This document shows positions 7,276-17,933 of a stretch of 64,000 nt of DNA, piece by piece. Position 1 is the stretch's first letter, and each line of letters opens with the position of its first letter. A program made the position numbers and the translations under genes. Location of the stretch: assembly GCF_038024875.1 (NCBI RefSeq), contig NZ_CP136136.1:4030001-4094000 (forward strand), in the 5' to 3' direction. The stretch is from Gordonia rubripertincta (GTDB lineage: Bacteria; Actinomycetota; Actinomycetes; Mycobacteriales; Mycobacteriaceae). Under the pieces are notes generated by a model. It had not been told where the DNA came from. It saw only the letters and a program-made list of their open reading frames with translations, and made no database searches.

Positions 7276-9723
7276 ACGCTGGGGCGCGAGCGCCACCGTC
7301 CGCCGGGCATATGCCCGACCAACGATGGTGTTCGCTAGCTCAATGGTGGGTACGACAATCTCGCGGAAGTACTCCGACATCGGACTACTCCATCCATGCG
7401 GGTCACTTGCTGATGGATGGTTAAACAGCGCCACGAGACGTCGAGTGCCGGCGATCTGGCCAAGGTAGAGCGGAAGCTCGTCATGCACCTGCTTCTCGAC
7501 GCCGAGCGCTGACTTCACGTACGGCGAGAGCCTTTTACCCTGGACGATCGTGAGGGTCGGCTGGAGGATTCTCACGGTCTCTGTGAGGTGCACCTCGCAG
7601 TTCACTGACATCTCGTCAACCTGAGCCGATTCCCGTCCGCGTGCCGTCCGCTTTACCGCAGAACACAAGCGCAGGTTGACTAGCGCATAGCATTTGAGCA
7701 CATGGCTCGGCCCTGCATCGAGGTCCAAGTACTCTTCCGGGGTTTCTGCGTCGACTACCTCGAAGGCAGTCCTGAGCGCATTGACGACACCTCTCATGTG
7801 AGGGTTCCTGTTCGATGGAACCAATGCACGGTCGTGGTCTAGCGTTCGAGCCTCCCGATCAAACCAAGCCGGCCCCTCTCCACGCTCCATCCCAACAATT
7901 AGGATTCGACGCGGCACACCGTTGACCCGTATGTCGTAGTGCTCGCCTATGTATCCAAGTTGTGCTGGGTAGTAGTCACGATCCTGCCTCTCGGATGATT
8001 CATCTCCCATAGCAGCGCGGCGGCATTGCCGATACGAGGGGCATACGATCTCGGTGCCGGCGAGGATGTTTGTCTTCGTGTACTCGTCGTACTCGCTGAT
8101 GCGCGTTGCAGTACGAACCGGATCACTCGACCATTCGACGGCGCTACCTCTCGCGGTCTCATTGATCTTCGGCAGTCCTTGAGGTTGGTCCTCTCGTTCG
8201 AGCGACGCTGCGAGAGTGATGTCTGACCGCGAAGCTGCAGGAGGCGGAACCGGCTCGCTGATCGTGGTCCATGCGGGTGGGTTGTACTCGTCGATCCACG
8301 CTAGTCCGCCCACGTCGAGCGCTTCCCTTGCACGCGTGACCGCGACGTACGCGAGCATGGCGTCCGTGTGGGGAACCGACCGGAGTTTGCCGGCGTTTTC
8401 TGGGTCCGCAGTGGATCGGTTGAAGTCGTCAGATATTCGGACTGCTCCCCATTCACGCCCCTTCGCTCTGTGGGCGGTCGAGATGATCACGTCAGCGTAG
8501 TTTTCGCTCACGAGCGAATCCACGATCCTGATGATTTCTGCAGTTCCGTACTTGTCGACGAGATCGACGAAAGTACGAAGGTCGGCACCGGCTGGCTCAT
8601 CAGCGAATTCCCGTACCTGGTCCCAGGACGTAAACAGATACAGCTCAGGGTGACTCGTCGCACCCCGGCGGTTTAGCTCGTCTGCGGCGACTGCAAGGCG
8701 CTTCACCTCTGCACCGCCTCCGACGATCGCGACTTTCTTCCCGGTCTTCAGTTGTTCGAGCGCATGTCGAACTGTCCCACTGTTTGTCCGGCAGAGAACC
8801 GCGTCTGGGGCGGCGAGCGAATCGACGCGTGACCCATGCGCCGCGGCTCCCTCAAGTCTCTTGTGACTGTCGAGCAGCCACAACCATTTGTTGGCTTCTT
8901 CGGCGATTGGACGACCGAATCTCCAAGACAGTGTGAGGTATAGCTCTTGATCCGCAGGCCAATCCGCAAGAGCATCCACGGCGCCGCGCCACTGATAGAG
9001 CTGTTGATCCGAGTCACCGACGACGATCTGCTGTGCCAGGCGCTGCTCGCGGACGATCTGGGCCACCACAGGATTTGTGTCTTGGGCTTCATCGAGCATG
9101 ATCACGTCGGCGCGGAGTCTCGGATGATTTAGCGCCCAGATCTTCAGGTAGTGATCGTGCGTGAACCGAAGTCGTCCGTCGACGTCACCTATGTCCGCCC
9201 ATGCTTGTTGAGCAAACGGCAGGATCTGTTCGGCGAGCCGGGCGTTCTCGTCCTTCGAGAGCGAGCGTTCTTCTGGCACGTGGCGCAGTGAGATCTGTTC
9301 GTCTGCGCTAATACAGAAGCGATTCACGGCTTCGTGGACGAGGCGAGCGACGTGGAGCCGGTCAATAGTGCGACCCCGACGAAAGAGCCCTTTTCGAGGC
9401 AGTGTCACGGGGTCTATCGCGAGGATGTCGGCAGCATCTTGCAGTGTCAATCGGGGCCTGTTCAGCCGGGCTGCGTACTCTTTACCGACAGCCTGGAAGG
9501 CGAGCGAATGCATGGTTCGTGACTCGACGTGGCGCGGGAATTTGGCTCGTGCCTCATCTGCAGTTGCACGGTTGTAGGCAATGTAGAGCGACGGGCGTCG
9601 GACGGACTCTGAAACTTGTCTTAGCGTCGTGGTTTTCCCGGTACCGGCGCCTGCCTGAATCACGAGGCTCTCCCCGCGTCTTGCAGCGTCGATGATGGCC
9701 TGCTGCTCTTCCGTAGGCTTCAT
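7264..9723 (-). CDS. UvrD-family SF1 helicase fused to an Fe-S uracil-DNA glycosylase-like domain
   Basis: 819 residues from the ATG at 9723; an upstream ATG at 9846 would add 41 poorly conserved-looking residues. SF1A motifs: AGAGTGKT (about 24-31), DEAQD (about 211-215), DQQLYQWRG, TAHRAKGREW and VAVTRAREAL. From about residue 555 a different domain follows. It has CPSYRQC, then RRILIVGMERGEGP (motif-A-like), VNLRLC...VNC...LQPTLTIVQG, and LFNHPSASD (motif-B HPS). The four cysteines (C-x5-C, then C-x21-C just before the P-x-x-x-I-V-x-G strand) follow the pattern of family 4/5 UDGs with a 4Fe-4S cluster. It may unwind DNA while probing for uracil or modified bases. It is the last gene of a minus-strand three-gene unit. 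Confidence 0.7.
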   Translation of the reverse strand: MKPTEEQQAIIDAARRGESLVIQAGAGTGKTTTLRQVSESVRRPSLYIAYNRATADEARAKFPRHVESRTMHSLAFQAVGKEYAARLNRPRLTLQDAADILAIDPVTLPRKGLFRRGRTIDRLHVARLVHEAVNRFCISADEQISLRHVPEERSLSKDENARLAEQILPFAQQAWADIGDVDGRLRFTHDHYLKIWALNHPRLRADVIMLDEAQDTNPVVAQIVREQRLAQQIVVGDSDQQLYQWRGAVDALADWPADQELYLTLSWRFGRPIAEEANKWLWLLDSHKRLEGAAAHGSRVDSLAAPDAVLCRTNSGTVRHALEQLKTGKKVAIVGGGAEVKRLAVAADELNRRGATSHPELYLFTSWDQVREFADEPAGADLRTFVDLVDKYGTAEIIRIVDSLVSENYADVIISTAHRAKGREWGAVRISDDFNRSTADPENAGKLRSVPHTDAMLAYVAVTRAREALDVGGLAWIDEYNPPAWTTISEPVPPPAASRSDITLAASLEREDQPQGLPKINETARGSAVEWSSDPVRTATRISEYDEYTKTNILAGTEIVCPSYRQCRRAAMGDESSERQDRDYYPAQLGYIGEHYDIRVNGVPRRILIVGMERGEGPAWFDREARTLDHDRALVPSNRNPHMRGVVNALRTAFEVVDAETPEEYLDLDAGPSHVLKCYALVNLRLCSAVKRTARGRESAQVDEMSVNCEVHLTETVRILQPTLTIVQGKRLSPYVKSALGVEKQVHDELPLYLGQIAGTRRLVALFNHPSASDPHGWSSPMSEYFREIVVPTIELANTIVGRAYARRTVALAPQRSEG

Positions 9724-9862
9724 CGTGTCCCGTCCGTCTGCGCCGGTGCAGTCACCCAGTCGTTTGATGACGTGCGTTAGGTCCCGCACGAGTATTGCAC
9801 TCAGGTGATGACCCTTGGAGATGTGCTGCTGGACAGGATGCGACATCGGCAGCTTAGTGCCG

Positions 9863-11995
9863 TCAGGCTGTCACCTCGTGATGTCCTGATTTCAGCGCGG
9901 CGATCGGCTGACCAGACTCCTTCACCGTCCACAGCGACCAACCGTCCACCTGGCTTCGCTCGTCACCATAGAAGGCGAGCTGTGCTCGTGCCGCTTCATC
10001 CGGGTCTTCAAACCGGCGGCGACCTGCGGCAGGTTCGTCCAAGATGACGCTCCAGTCGTCGGTGTCTAACAGGGCCCCGGGCATGAAGCCACCCTCGCAC
10101 TCCATGTAGATGGCGACCTTGTTCCGTCTCGCCGGCGCACCCTGTCGGCCCCCCGGCTTCGTGGGCAGCTGGATCGTTCGAATACCAGGACGATTCGGTG
10201 ACCGCTGTTCAACCCGGAAGGCTTCGCCTTCCTGCCGCTTAGTGACCTCCTTGTGCTCGGATGTTGGTTTGCTCGAACGTAGGTCTGTCGTTTTGCTTAA
10301 GGTCTCGACCCCGACCACAGGCGTCGCAACGCGAGGTTGGTCTGGCACCCCTACGCTCGGCAGCCGAAGCTTTTCCAGTGCGTCGTCGCCGAGTTGCACC
10401 ACCTCGTCGTAGGTTCGCCCGAGACGTGCTGCAATGGTGCCGTAATCAAGGGGATCGTCACCGTCGAGTCCGAATCGGTAAATCAGGATTTCGGCCTCGT
10501 CCGGGTCAAGCTCGACGAGTGCTCGCAGAATGTCGTCGAGACTTTCGGATCGCTTGAACCGCACCGCACTCGCTACCACGCTCCGAATGTGCGAGCTAAC
10601 CTGTTGAACCACGGCTGCGCTCTGCGCCACCGTCTTAGCCACGTTTACTGCCATGTCTCGCTCACTATCTGAGGTTGATGGGCTGCTGGTGCGCGCCTCG
10701 GGTAGCCACTCCTTCAGCAGTGCCGGCACAGTGTGTACCTCGACGGTCTCGATGCTTTGTGCGATGTCCGTCAGCTGCTCGAGGAAGGTTCCGTGCGCAC
10801 CTAGCTTTGGGTCCTCGGAACTGCCTTCGGCGTAGAAGATGAGGAAGACTGCAGCCCGTCCATCCGACTTCGGCCGGATTACTCGACCCATTCGTTGGAT
10901 CATCTGACGTCGAGTACGGCTGGCAGCGAGGACGATCCCGACATCAGCTTCGGGGACGTCGATGCCTTCATCGAGCACGCGTGGGGCGGCCAGGGTTGTC
11001 AGCCTGCCGTCTTTGAAGCTCTGAAGCAGGGCGATCCGATCGTTTCTGCTGAGGTCGCTCGTATATGGTGCGGCGGCAACACCTTCCTGCAACAGGGTTT
11101 CGGCAGCAGACGCGGCGGCCGACTTGGTCTCGGCAAACACAAGCGTCCTACTCGACCGTGCCAGCCCAGGTGCCACGGTTGCCAGTGCCTCGTCCTTGCC
11201 CGAGATCGATGCGAGAAGGTCGCGGCGATCAGAGAAAGCCTTCAGGTATCGCCGCGCGGACCGGACAGAGGGGTCCCCGCCGAACTCGTCCTTCGCGAGT
11301 AGCTGCACATCCTGGAGGTATGAACCGAAAGGTTCTGCCCGGCAACCGTACTTGGAGATGAGATTGTTTCGCTCGGTGCGCGCCACCTCGTCGAGATTCT
11401 CGTAGCGCGCACGCTCTTGGGGTGAGAACGGTACGGGCACCAACGCCACGTTGACCGGCGCGAGAATGCCGTCGTCGTATCCGCGCTGGTACGTGCAGCC
11501 CGAGATCACATTTTCGAAGAACGGCAGAAGGACTCTGTCGATCCCGTCATCTGAACGTTCCAGAGTCGCCGTCAGTCCCAGTCGATCATCGAACGAGTCG
11601 GACAGGACGTTCGCAAAGGAGTCCGCGGCGTAGCGATGTACCTCATCAGCGACAATGAGCGCTCCGGCGGGAGGTCGTTCCGCGGCGGGCATCACGGCGG
11701 ATTGCACGGTCGTCACGATGACGTCGTACCGGCGGAACGAGTCCTGATTGCCGTCGCCCCGTCGTCCGACTCTCAGCGTGCTACTCGCAGCTATCAGCCG
11801 GTTATGCCACTGGCGCAGCAAGTCTCGTGAAGGAACGACAACGAGCACACGACGACCTTCAGCTACCGCCTCCAGCGTCGCAGCGATTCCTACCTCGGTC
11901 TTTCCTGACCCGGTAACGGCCTCAACGACCGCTCGTCGCCCTCTCCTGTGCCATTCATCGAGCGCCTCCTTCTGCCAGGCGCGAAGGGGTTTCAT
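9863..11995 (-). CDS. XPB/DEAD-type SF2 helicase with sigma-70 region 4-like and RAMA-like C-terminal domains
   Basis: 710 residues. Helicase core: AVTGSGKT (about 26-33), ADEVH (116-120), LTATLER and QRMGRVIRP (about 367-375). Residues about 494-545 (DPDEAEILIYRFGLDG...YGTIAARLG...VVQLGDDALEKLR) have the spacing of sigma-70 region 4, the -35-binding helix-turn-helix. Residues about 627-701 (EGGFMPGALL...PAAGRRRFEDPDEAARA...DGWSLWTV) resemble the RAMA/DUF4357 domain found with adenine methylases. The combination suggests DNA recognition built onto a motor, perhaps sensing methylation or promoters (inference). The start ATG overlaps the stop of the large helicase gene by 4 bp, so the two are translationally coupled. 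Confidence 0.75.
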   Translation of the reverse strand: MKPLRAWQKEALDEWHRRGRRAVVEAVTGSGKTEVGIAATLEAVAEGRRVLVVVPSRDLLRQWHNRLIAASSTLRVGRRGDGNQDSFRRYDVIVTTVQSAVMPAAERPPAGALIVADEVHRYAADSFANVLSDSFDDRLGLTATLERSDDGIDRVLLPFFENVISGCTYQRGYDDGILAPVNVALVPVPFSPQERARYENLDEVARTERNNLISKYGCRAEPFGSYLQDVQLLAKDEFGGDPSVRSARRYLKAFSDRRDLLASISGKDEALATVAPGLARSSRTLVFAETKSAAASAAETLLQEGVAAAPYTSDLSRNDRIALLQSFKDGRLTTLAAPRVLDEGIDVPEADVGIVLAASRTRRQMIQRMGRVIRPKSDGRAAVFLIFYAEGSSEDPKLGAHGTFLEQLTDIAQSIETVEVHTVPALLKEWLPEARTSSPSTSDSERDMAVNVAKTVAQSAAVVQQVSSHIRSVVASAVRFKRSESLDDILRALVELDPDEAEILIYRFGLDGDDPLDYGTIAARLGRTYDEVVQLGDDALEKLRLPSVGVPDQPRVATPVVGVETLSKTTDLRSSKPTSEHKEVTKRQEGEAFRVEQRSPNRPGIRTIQLPTKPGGRQGAPARRNKVAIYMECEGGFMPGALLDTDDWSVILDEPAAGRRRFEDPDEAARAQLAFYGDERSQVDGWSLWTVKESGQPIAALKSGHHEVTA

Positions 11996-14900
11996 GGCTT
12001 AGTCCCATGTGAACGAACCCAAAGCACCGTTCCGGCTTTGGTGATCTCATCGAGTTGCCCGTCTTCGACCAGCCCGCTTAACACTGCGCGCGTCTCGCCG
12101 TCGCCCAACTTCGAGATGTGGCGGGCCCGCTCCAACGTCAGCGGAACGGTCGCCCATGCCGCAGCGACCAAAACCTTGTGAAGCGCACCATGCGCTGGTG
12201 CAGGCGGCGCAACAGGCGGTTCGGATTCGGCAGCAGCCCTCCGTAAGAGGTCGTCGCGCGCGTTACGTCCAACCACGTAGTCGGATGCCTGTGGCGACTT
12301 ATTCTTGGTTCCAAGGTTGACGACGCTTGGCCCGGTTTCCACCGGAGTCCGAACCGGCGGTGAGACTGTTGAACTGCCCTGCTGGTTCTCCTCAGTTCCG
12401 GTGTTCGTTGCCGGTTTGGTCGCGGGTCCGCCGGACCCAGTCTCCTGACCCTCGCTTCCCCGGGCAGTGACAGTGGAGACCGTAGACGTCTCATCCTGAA
12501 ACTGAGCGCCAGGCTTGATGTCCAGCCTGTCCAGCTCTGCCCACAGCGACGCCATCGCTTCCACGCGATCCGCGTAGAACTCGGATTCCCGCACCCGCCA
12601 GAAGGTCCACCCGCACCGACGAAGCTCGATCTCGCGCTCAAGGTCGTCCCTGAGCTGTTCAGGTGTCGTATGGAACGCATCCCCGTCACATTCGACTGCC
12701 AACCGTGACGCGCTGCCGGTAACGACCAGGTCGATGCGACGATTGTTGACTGGGACTTGGGGATTCACGTGGTATCCGCGCGCAACAATCTCGTTGAAGA
12801 CTCGCTGCTCAAACAGACTGTCAAAACGGTGATCTCGTACGTCATCCGAGACGTTCTCTGGCACGGGTTCCGTTGTTGCGACGGTCCGCGTAGTCATGTG
12901 CTCCAGGAGCGACTTGCGGAGGTCCCCCGTCCGCAACCGATCCAGTGTAACTGAGTGGAACAACCACATCTGGTCTTTCGCGCGGGACGCGCCAACGTTG
13001 AATCGCTGCTCGAACTCGGTACGTGTCAGCGATTGGAAGTTCTGGTCAGGCGCAACCACCATGGACATGAAGATGACATCTCGTTCATCGCCCTGGAAGT
13101 CTGGCGGAGTTCCGACTCGGAATCGGCGCTCTTCCCACTCGTCTTCCGAGATGTTGCCGCGCAGAGCGTTCTGGATCGCAGTAACCTGCGCCTGCCCTTG
13201 CAGGACGACGACTCCCATCGTCTTCCCGTCGTACTGCTGGTCGTCGAGGCAGGAACGAACCTGGTCGGCGATAGCCACTGCCTCGGCCTTGTTGGCGAGT
13301 GTGGCGTTCTTGCCGGTGACGGTCGCACCGGAGACGTACGTACTCTTCAGCGGTGGCAGGCGGTCGGAACCGAACTGCCGGACCGGCACCAGCGGAGCGT
13401 CCCGATAGAACTGGTTGCTTGACCAGCTGATGATCTCCGGCATCGACCGGAAGTGCTCCCGGAGACGGACCACCTGGCCAAAGCGTGACCGCAAGAGCGA
13501 GAAGAGACTCGACCGCGGCGTGAACGTATTTCGCACGTGGTCGGGTAGGTCGCCAAGGTAGTTGTCCAGGCGTGTGAATACGTCGTCGAGGCCACCGAGA
13601 GCGACTTCGCTTGGCGTGCACTGCTTGTCGTCGCCGACGACGATGACTCGCGGTGCCAGCCACAGAAGGTAGAGATTCGTGATGTCGACCTGGCTGGCTT
13701 CGTCCACGATGACGACGTCGAAGGCGCCCGGCTGGGGCGGGATCGACGCGAGTACCTGTTGAGTAGGCATGACCCACGCCGGCACCGCACTTTGCGCCTC
13801 TTGCATCGCCATGCGGGCTGCCTGCCGGAACCTCTCAGCGTGCTTGCCGGTTCCCTTTCCGATGCTGCGAATGTGATCGCGGTAGGCCTGAAGCGCGGTA
13901 ACCTCGGTGGCGCTCATGCGCTCGAGAGCACTCTTCCACGCACGTTCTGCCGCCAATCGCGCTGTGAGAGAGCTGATATCAGATGTGGCGGCGTCGAGTT
14001 CACGGCTGAGCTGCGCCTCCCGCCCGGGAGTCCGCTGTTGCTGAACCCACTCGTACGCACGACGCCAGTGCCACGCTTCAGCAATGGTGTCGAGGCGAAC
14101 TCCCAAGCCTGGGTCAGCGAGGTGCCCCGTGAGTTCGTCGAGCAACGACGGTGATGCCGTTCGCACAGTCTGTACAAGAGCTTGGCACTCGTGGTGCTCG
14201 CGCTGTTGTTGCTGCGCATGAAGGTACGCGCTCACCGCTTCACCAAATTGACGAGCGGATGCCATCCGAACGCTTTCGGTGAGCTCACGAGCTTCGGGCG
14301 CCGGCGCGGGCCCGAATGCGTTGCCAAGCACCTCAGTGATGGCAGACAGTTCCTGCCGGGCCTCTCTTCGCTGCAGCTCGAATGTGATTGCGGACGCCGC
14401 TTGAGACAGCGTGTCGGCGTCGTCGACGCTTCGGACGGCCAGATGCCGCCGAGTGCTCTGATAGAGGGTGTCGGTAAGCGCGAGGCAGCTTGCCACCACG
14501 CGTTCGATCGCCGCGAGGTGTCGACGCAGGATGACAAGGTTGTTCACCTGTGCCGTACGAGAGGAGTCGACGGCAAGGTGGATGCCCAGATCCGCGAGGG
14601 TTCGCCGCGCGGATTCGACTGCGTCGAGTGCTTTGAGGTGTGCGACGATGATCTCGAGCTCCTCGGCTCGACGCACCGGATCGCCGTCGACGATCAGCCA
14701 AGTTCGAGTTCGTCGTATGCCTTCTGTTCGGCGGAACGACGGAACCTGCCCTTCCACTCAGCGCCATCCTGCAAGCGGGCGAGCCATGCCTCTATCGTCT
14801 GGAGAGCCCTACGTGACACGCCAGGTGCATCGACCGCAGCGCTGCCGACGGCCCGGTCGCACCGGGTCGCGTCCTGAACGTTGGTGTCGAGTTCTGGGAC

Positions 14901-16856
14901 CCGCGCCCACAGATGGTCAATCTCACCTGCGAGCACGCGGTTTGCGAGCTGCTGGTAGTCCATAGGCAGCGCACGAACGATGTCGACCGCTTCCCTGAGC
15001 GTGCCGCACTGGAGCAGGACCTGCTCGGCGGTTCCGCTGTCGACACTCTCGATGATGTCGACAAGATCCTGTGTCTGAGCGGGAAGTTCCAGCCGCGGGC
15101 GGTGGACAGCGTCGAAGAGGCTCGTCATGCGATCAGCACTAGGCAGCAGGGTGTCCAGTGCCGGCAGCATTTGCTCCGCGCGAGTCCCATGCTCAGGCGT
15201 CTGCAGCTCGAGGAGCCGGACCAATTCCCGAAACTCTGCGGGAGCAAGCGGCGGTTCCGCGTCGTACAGCGGGCCGGGAAGCCACGCGAGTCGCTCACGC
15301 TGCTCCTCCAGCCGTCGCACGATGGCGGCCAGCGTCCCACTGTACCCCGGAGCGACTTCGGGATGCTGGTACGTCTCCGATTCCCGCAACGCTCGGATCG
15401 ACTCGAGGATTGTCGATCGACGCGCCAGCGCTTGCTCGCGCTTGTCGGTGAGGTCGGCGATTGTCCGTTCGGACGCCTCGGGAATGAACGAAGTCTTACG
15501 CTCAGCGATCGTCGCGACGCTTCGGTTGAGTTCCTGGGAACCGCCGCGGGCCAGGTCCGTGATGGACACGCACAGTTCTTGCATGTCCGCCGGCAGTTTG
15601 TCTCGGAGCACTTGCAGCGCCTGTGACTTCTCACTCGTCACCAGCACTCGTTGTCCGCGCGCAAGGAGCGCGGACATCAGGTTCGCAATTGTGTGCGTCT
15701 TACCCGTACCGGGCGGGCCTTCCACGACGACGCCACTGTCGCCGCCGAGCCGCTCAATGATCTTCGACTGTTCGGCATTGGCGGGTAGCGGAAACAGCGG
15801 GTCCTCGGCGAGTTCGCTCGGCGCGGTAGCCCCGGTGGACTCTAGCCACGCGACTCGCTCATCAGCCTCGATCGCGGTTACGAGCTGCGCTAGGCCGAGT
15901 GGCGTCTTCGCAGACACCTCTTCGGCCTGGCTGATCATCTGGTTGTAGTACTCGACCAGCGCAAACGCGCCACGCTTCCGCAGGACCAGAGCGGGGGCGA
16001 GGGCGAGCGATACCTCGCCGGTGGTGGTTGGAGGTTCGAGCTCGTCGGTGACCGGGACTTCCATTCCGAGCGCACGAGCCGCCCAGGTCTTGAGAAACAC
16101 CTGGATCGACTCGTCAAGAGGCGAGCTCGACTCCTTGAGTTGCGTAAGGAGCGTCCGACTCCCCGACTGGTCGAAGATCTCGAGCCCGGTGAGGAGCTCG
16201 CTGTCTTCCAGTCGACAGGACGAGAGATCGACATACCTCACCAAAAGGTCACCAGTGGTTTCGTCCCGCTCGATGGTCGCTGCCTGCGTGACGAGATGGG
16301 TATTCACACGCGACCCGTCAGCGAGCTTGGACGGGAGGGACAGAAGTCCGGACGCGACGACAAGCTCCACCGACTCAGGTCTCGCCGTGAGCTCATGCAT
16401 CATGTCGGTCAGAGCTTGGTAAAGCTCATGGTGAGGTCGACGCTGCCGATCCGTCTGCGCCCATGCAGTCCACCGAACGTACCAACGGAGGTACTTCGCG
16501 CGAGCCCGCACAACCTCAGATTCGGGGACCGAAGCATCCTGGCCCGTCTCGCGGAATTGGGGGCCCGAGGATTCGCTCCGGTCGGTGGCAGTAGGATCGT
16601 CGACCCAGGTCAGGAGGTCCCGAGGGAGCTCGGGCGGATCCTCCAGATGCACGCGTGGCGCCCGCACCACCACGTCTCCTGCCGTCGCAGCCCGATCCAC
16701 CTGAAGAGGTGTTCTGCCTGGGAAGAGCCAGTGGTGTTCTTCATGGTCATCAACCTTCAGAACCGGTCGTGTCCGGGCCTTCACCATCTCCCGAAGGAAC
16801 TGCATCAATCTGCCAACGCGATCCTTGAGGTCGACGTCGTTCTCTCGACTGGCCAC
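11992..16856 (-). CDS. Very large SF1 (UPF1/DNA2-like) helicase with Vsr/DUF559-type endonuclease domain, frameshifted
   Basis: About 1621 residues if repaired. The upstream frame runs 16856-14694 and carries Walker A GPPGTGKT (about 380-387). The downstream frame carries DEASQV, GDDKQCTPS, LREHFRSMPEII, DFQGDERDV and VGASRAKDQMW. It then has a Vsr/DUF559-like nuclease domain (RIDLVV...LAVECDGDAFH) and a C-terminal winged-helix-like segment. The overall plan resembles DUF4011/DUF3320-type defence helicases. The frame break is near 14698-14699. Adding one G to the GG run (coding strand CTTGGCTGA) gives ELG-LIVDGDP and restores one continuous protein. The signal does not match a slippery heptamer, so mutation or sequencing error is more likely than programmed shifting. 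It heads the operon with 9863 and 7264. Confidence 0.75.
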
Positions 16857-16926
16857 TAAAACCCACTAACTCAGGCCGCGGCGTCGCGGCTCGCCATAAT
16901 CGAGAGTCACAATAGCGGGCGACCGT

Positions 16927-16949
16927 GACAGTTAGCGCGGGTAACTGTC
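16927..16949. promoter_or_regulatory. Perfect 8-bp inverted repeat upstream of the large helicase gene
   Basis: GACAGTTA, seven-base spacer, TAACTGTC, located 71-93 bp upstream of the ATG at 16856. It is the only strong dyad between that gene and the IS3-type element. This is the expected place for an operator controlling the three-gene minus-strand unit (inference). Confidence 0.45.
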
Positions 16950-17016
16950 GTCCGGCAGGGTGCCTATCCAGACTTCTCGTGGTGGACACCCTTGAATTCG
17001 ATCGTTCAGAGTGGCA

Positions 17017-17049
17017 GGTCCCCGATAACCGGTCCAGTCGGTCCTAGAG
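17017..17049. repeat. IS3-type left terminal inverted repeat
   Basis: Begins GGTCCCCGATAACCGGTCC and pairs with the right-hand repeat. The exact outer base is uncertain by 1-2 nt. Confidence 0.6.
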
Positions 17050-17070
17050 CCAGTTCTTTCTTGCGGTCGG

Positions 17071-17904
17071 TCAGTCGATCTCGCAGCCCACGGGGTGGTG
17101 CTGGTGGGTGCATCGGGCAGCGTACTCGGCCGGGGTCTTGTAGCCCAGCGCTGAGTGGCGGTGTCGGTGGTTGTGGTCGTCTTTGAAGTCTTCGATGACC
17201 ACGCGGGCCTCCAACAGGGTGGGCCAGCAGTTGCGGTTCAAACACTCGTCGCGCAACCGGTTGTTGAACGACTCGATGAACCCGTTGTTCCACGGCGTGC
17301 CAGGCGGAATGTAGGAGATCCCCACCGACCCTGCACAGAACGTCTGGAGGGCCTCAGAGATGAACTCAGGGCCGTTGTCCATGCGCAGCACCTTCGGTGG
17401 GCCACCCCAGATCGCGAAGGTCTTCTTCAACTCCTCGATCAACCGGTCGGCGGCGATCGAGCGATCCACAATGTTGAGCAGCGACATCCGGGTGTGTTCA
17501 TCGACCATGGACGCGATCTTGATCTTGTGTCCGTCGACAGTGGAGTCGAACTGAAAGTCCAATGCCCACACCACTTTCGGTGCGTCCGCGGTGACAATCG
17601 GCACCGACGACTGGCCGGCCCGTTTACGCCGCGGCGCCCGGCGCACCTGCAATCCTTCTTCCTTCCACAGCCGGTGGACCTTCTTCTTGTTCACGGTGTC
17701 GCCTTCGTCGAAACGTAGCCAGGCCCACGCCCGACGGAACCCGTGGCGTGGGTTCTGACGGGCGTAGGTTCGTAGCTGCTGGCGCAGGCCAGCATCCGGG
17801 TCAGCCGGGGTGTGCGCTTGCGGCAGTTGACGATACGCTGAACGAGCAAGCCCAACAACCTTGCACGCCTTGCGTTCTGACATGTTCATCACGTCTTTGA
17901 GCAT
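17071..17904 (-). CDS. IS3-family transposase OrfB (DDE integrase domain)
   Basis: 277 residues from the ATG at 17904. The N-terminal HTH_21-like region is followed by an rve integrase core. The catalytic triad is visible: D in WALDFQFD, D in MDNGPEF, and E in GFIESFN with the trailing RLRDE helix. The frame is open upstream of the ATG to the slippery site at 17940-17946 (KILSPTAKRAAIDML), so the working transposase is probably an OrfAB fusion made by -1 frameshifting. The gene looks intact. Confidence 0.9.
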   Translation of the reverse strand: MLKDVMNMSERKACKVVGLARSAYRQLPQAHTPADPDAGLRQQLRTYARQNPRHGFRRAWAWLRFDEGDTVNKKKVHRLWKEEGLQVRRAPRRKRAGQSSVPIVTADAPKVVWALDFQFDSTVDGHKIKIASMVDEHTRMSLLNIVDRSIAADRLIEELKKTFAIWGGPPKVLRMDNGPEFISEALQTFCAGSVGISYIPPGTPWNNGFIESFNNRLRDECLNRNCWPTLLEARVVIEDFKDDHNHRHRHSALGYKTPAEYAARCTHQHHPVGCEID

Positions 17905-17933
17905 GTCGATGGCGGCGCGTTTGGCGGTTGGGC

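Noticed and set aside
9723..9846. Start of the UvrD-UDG gene at 9846
   Set aside because: The extra 41 residues look non-conserved and the helicase Q motif region begins right after the ATG at 9723; kept only as an alternative.
14690..14760. Programmed frameshift in the large helicase
   Set aside because: No X XXY YYZ heptamer at the junction, unlike the clear one in the IS3-type element; a missing G explains it more simply.
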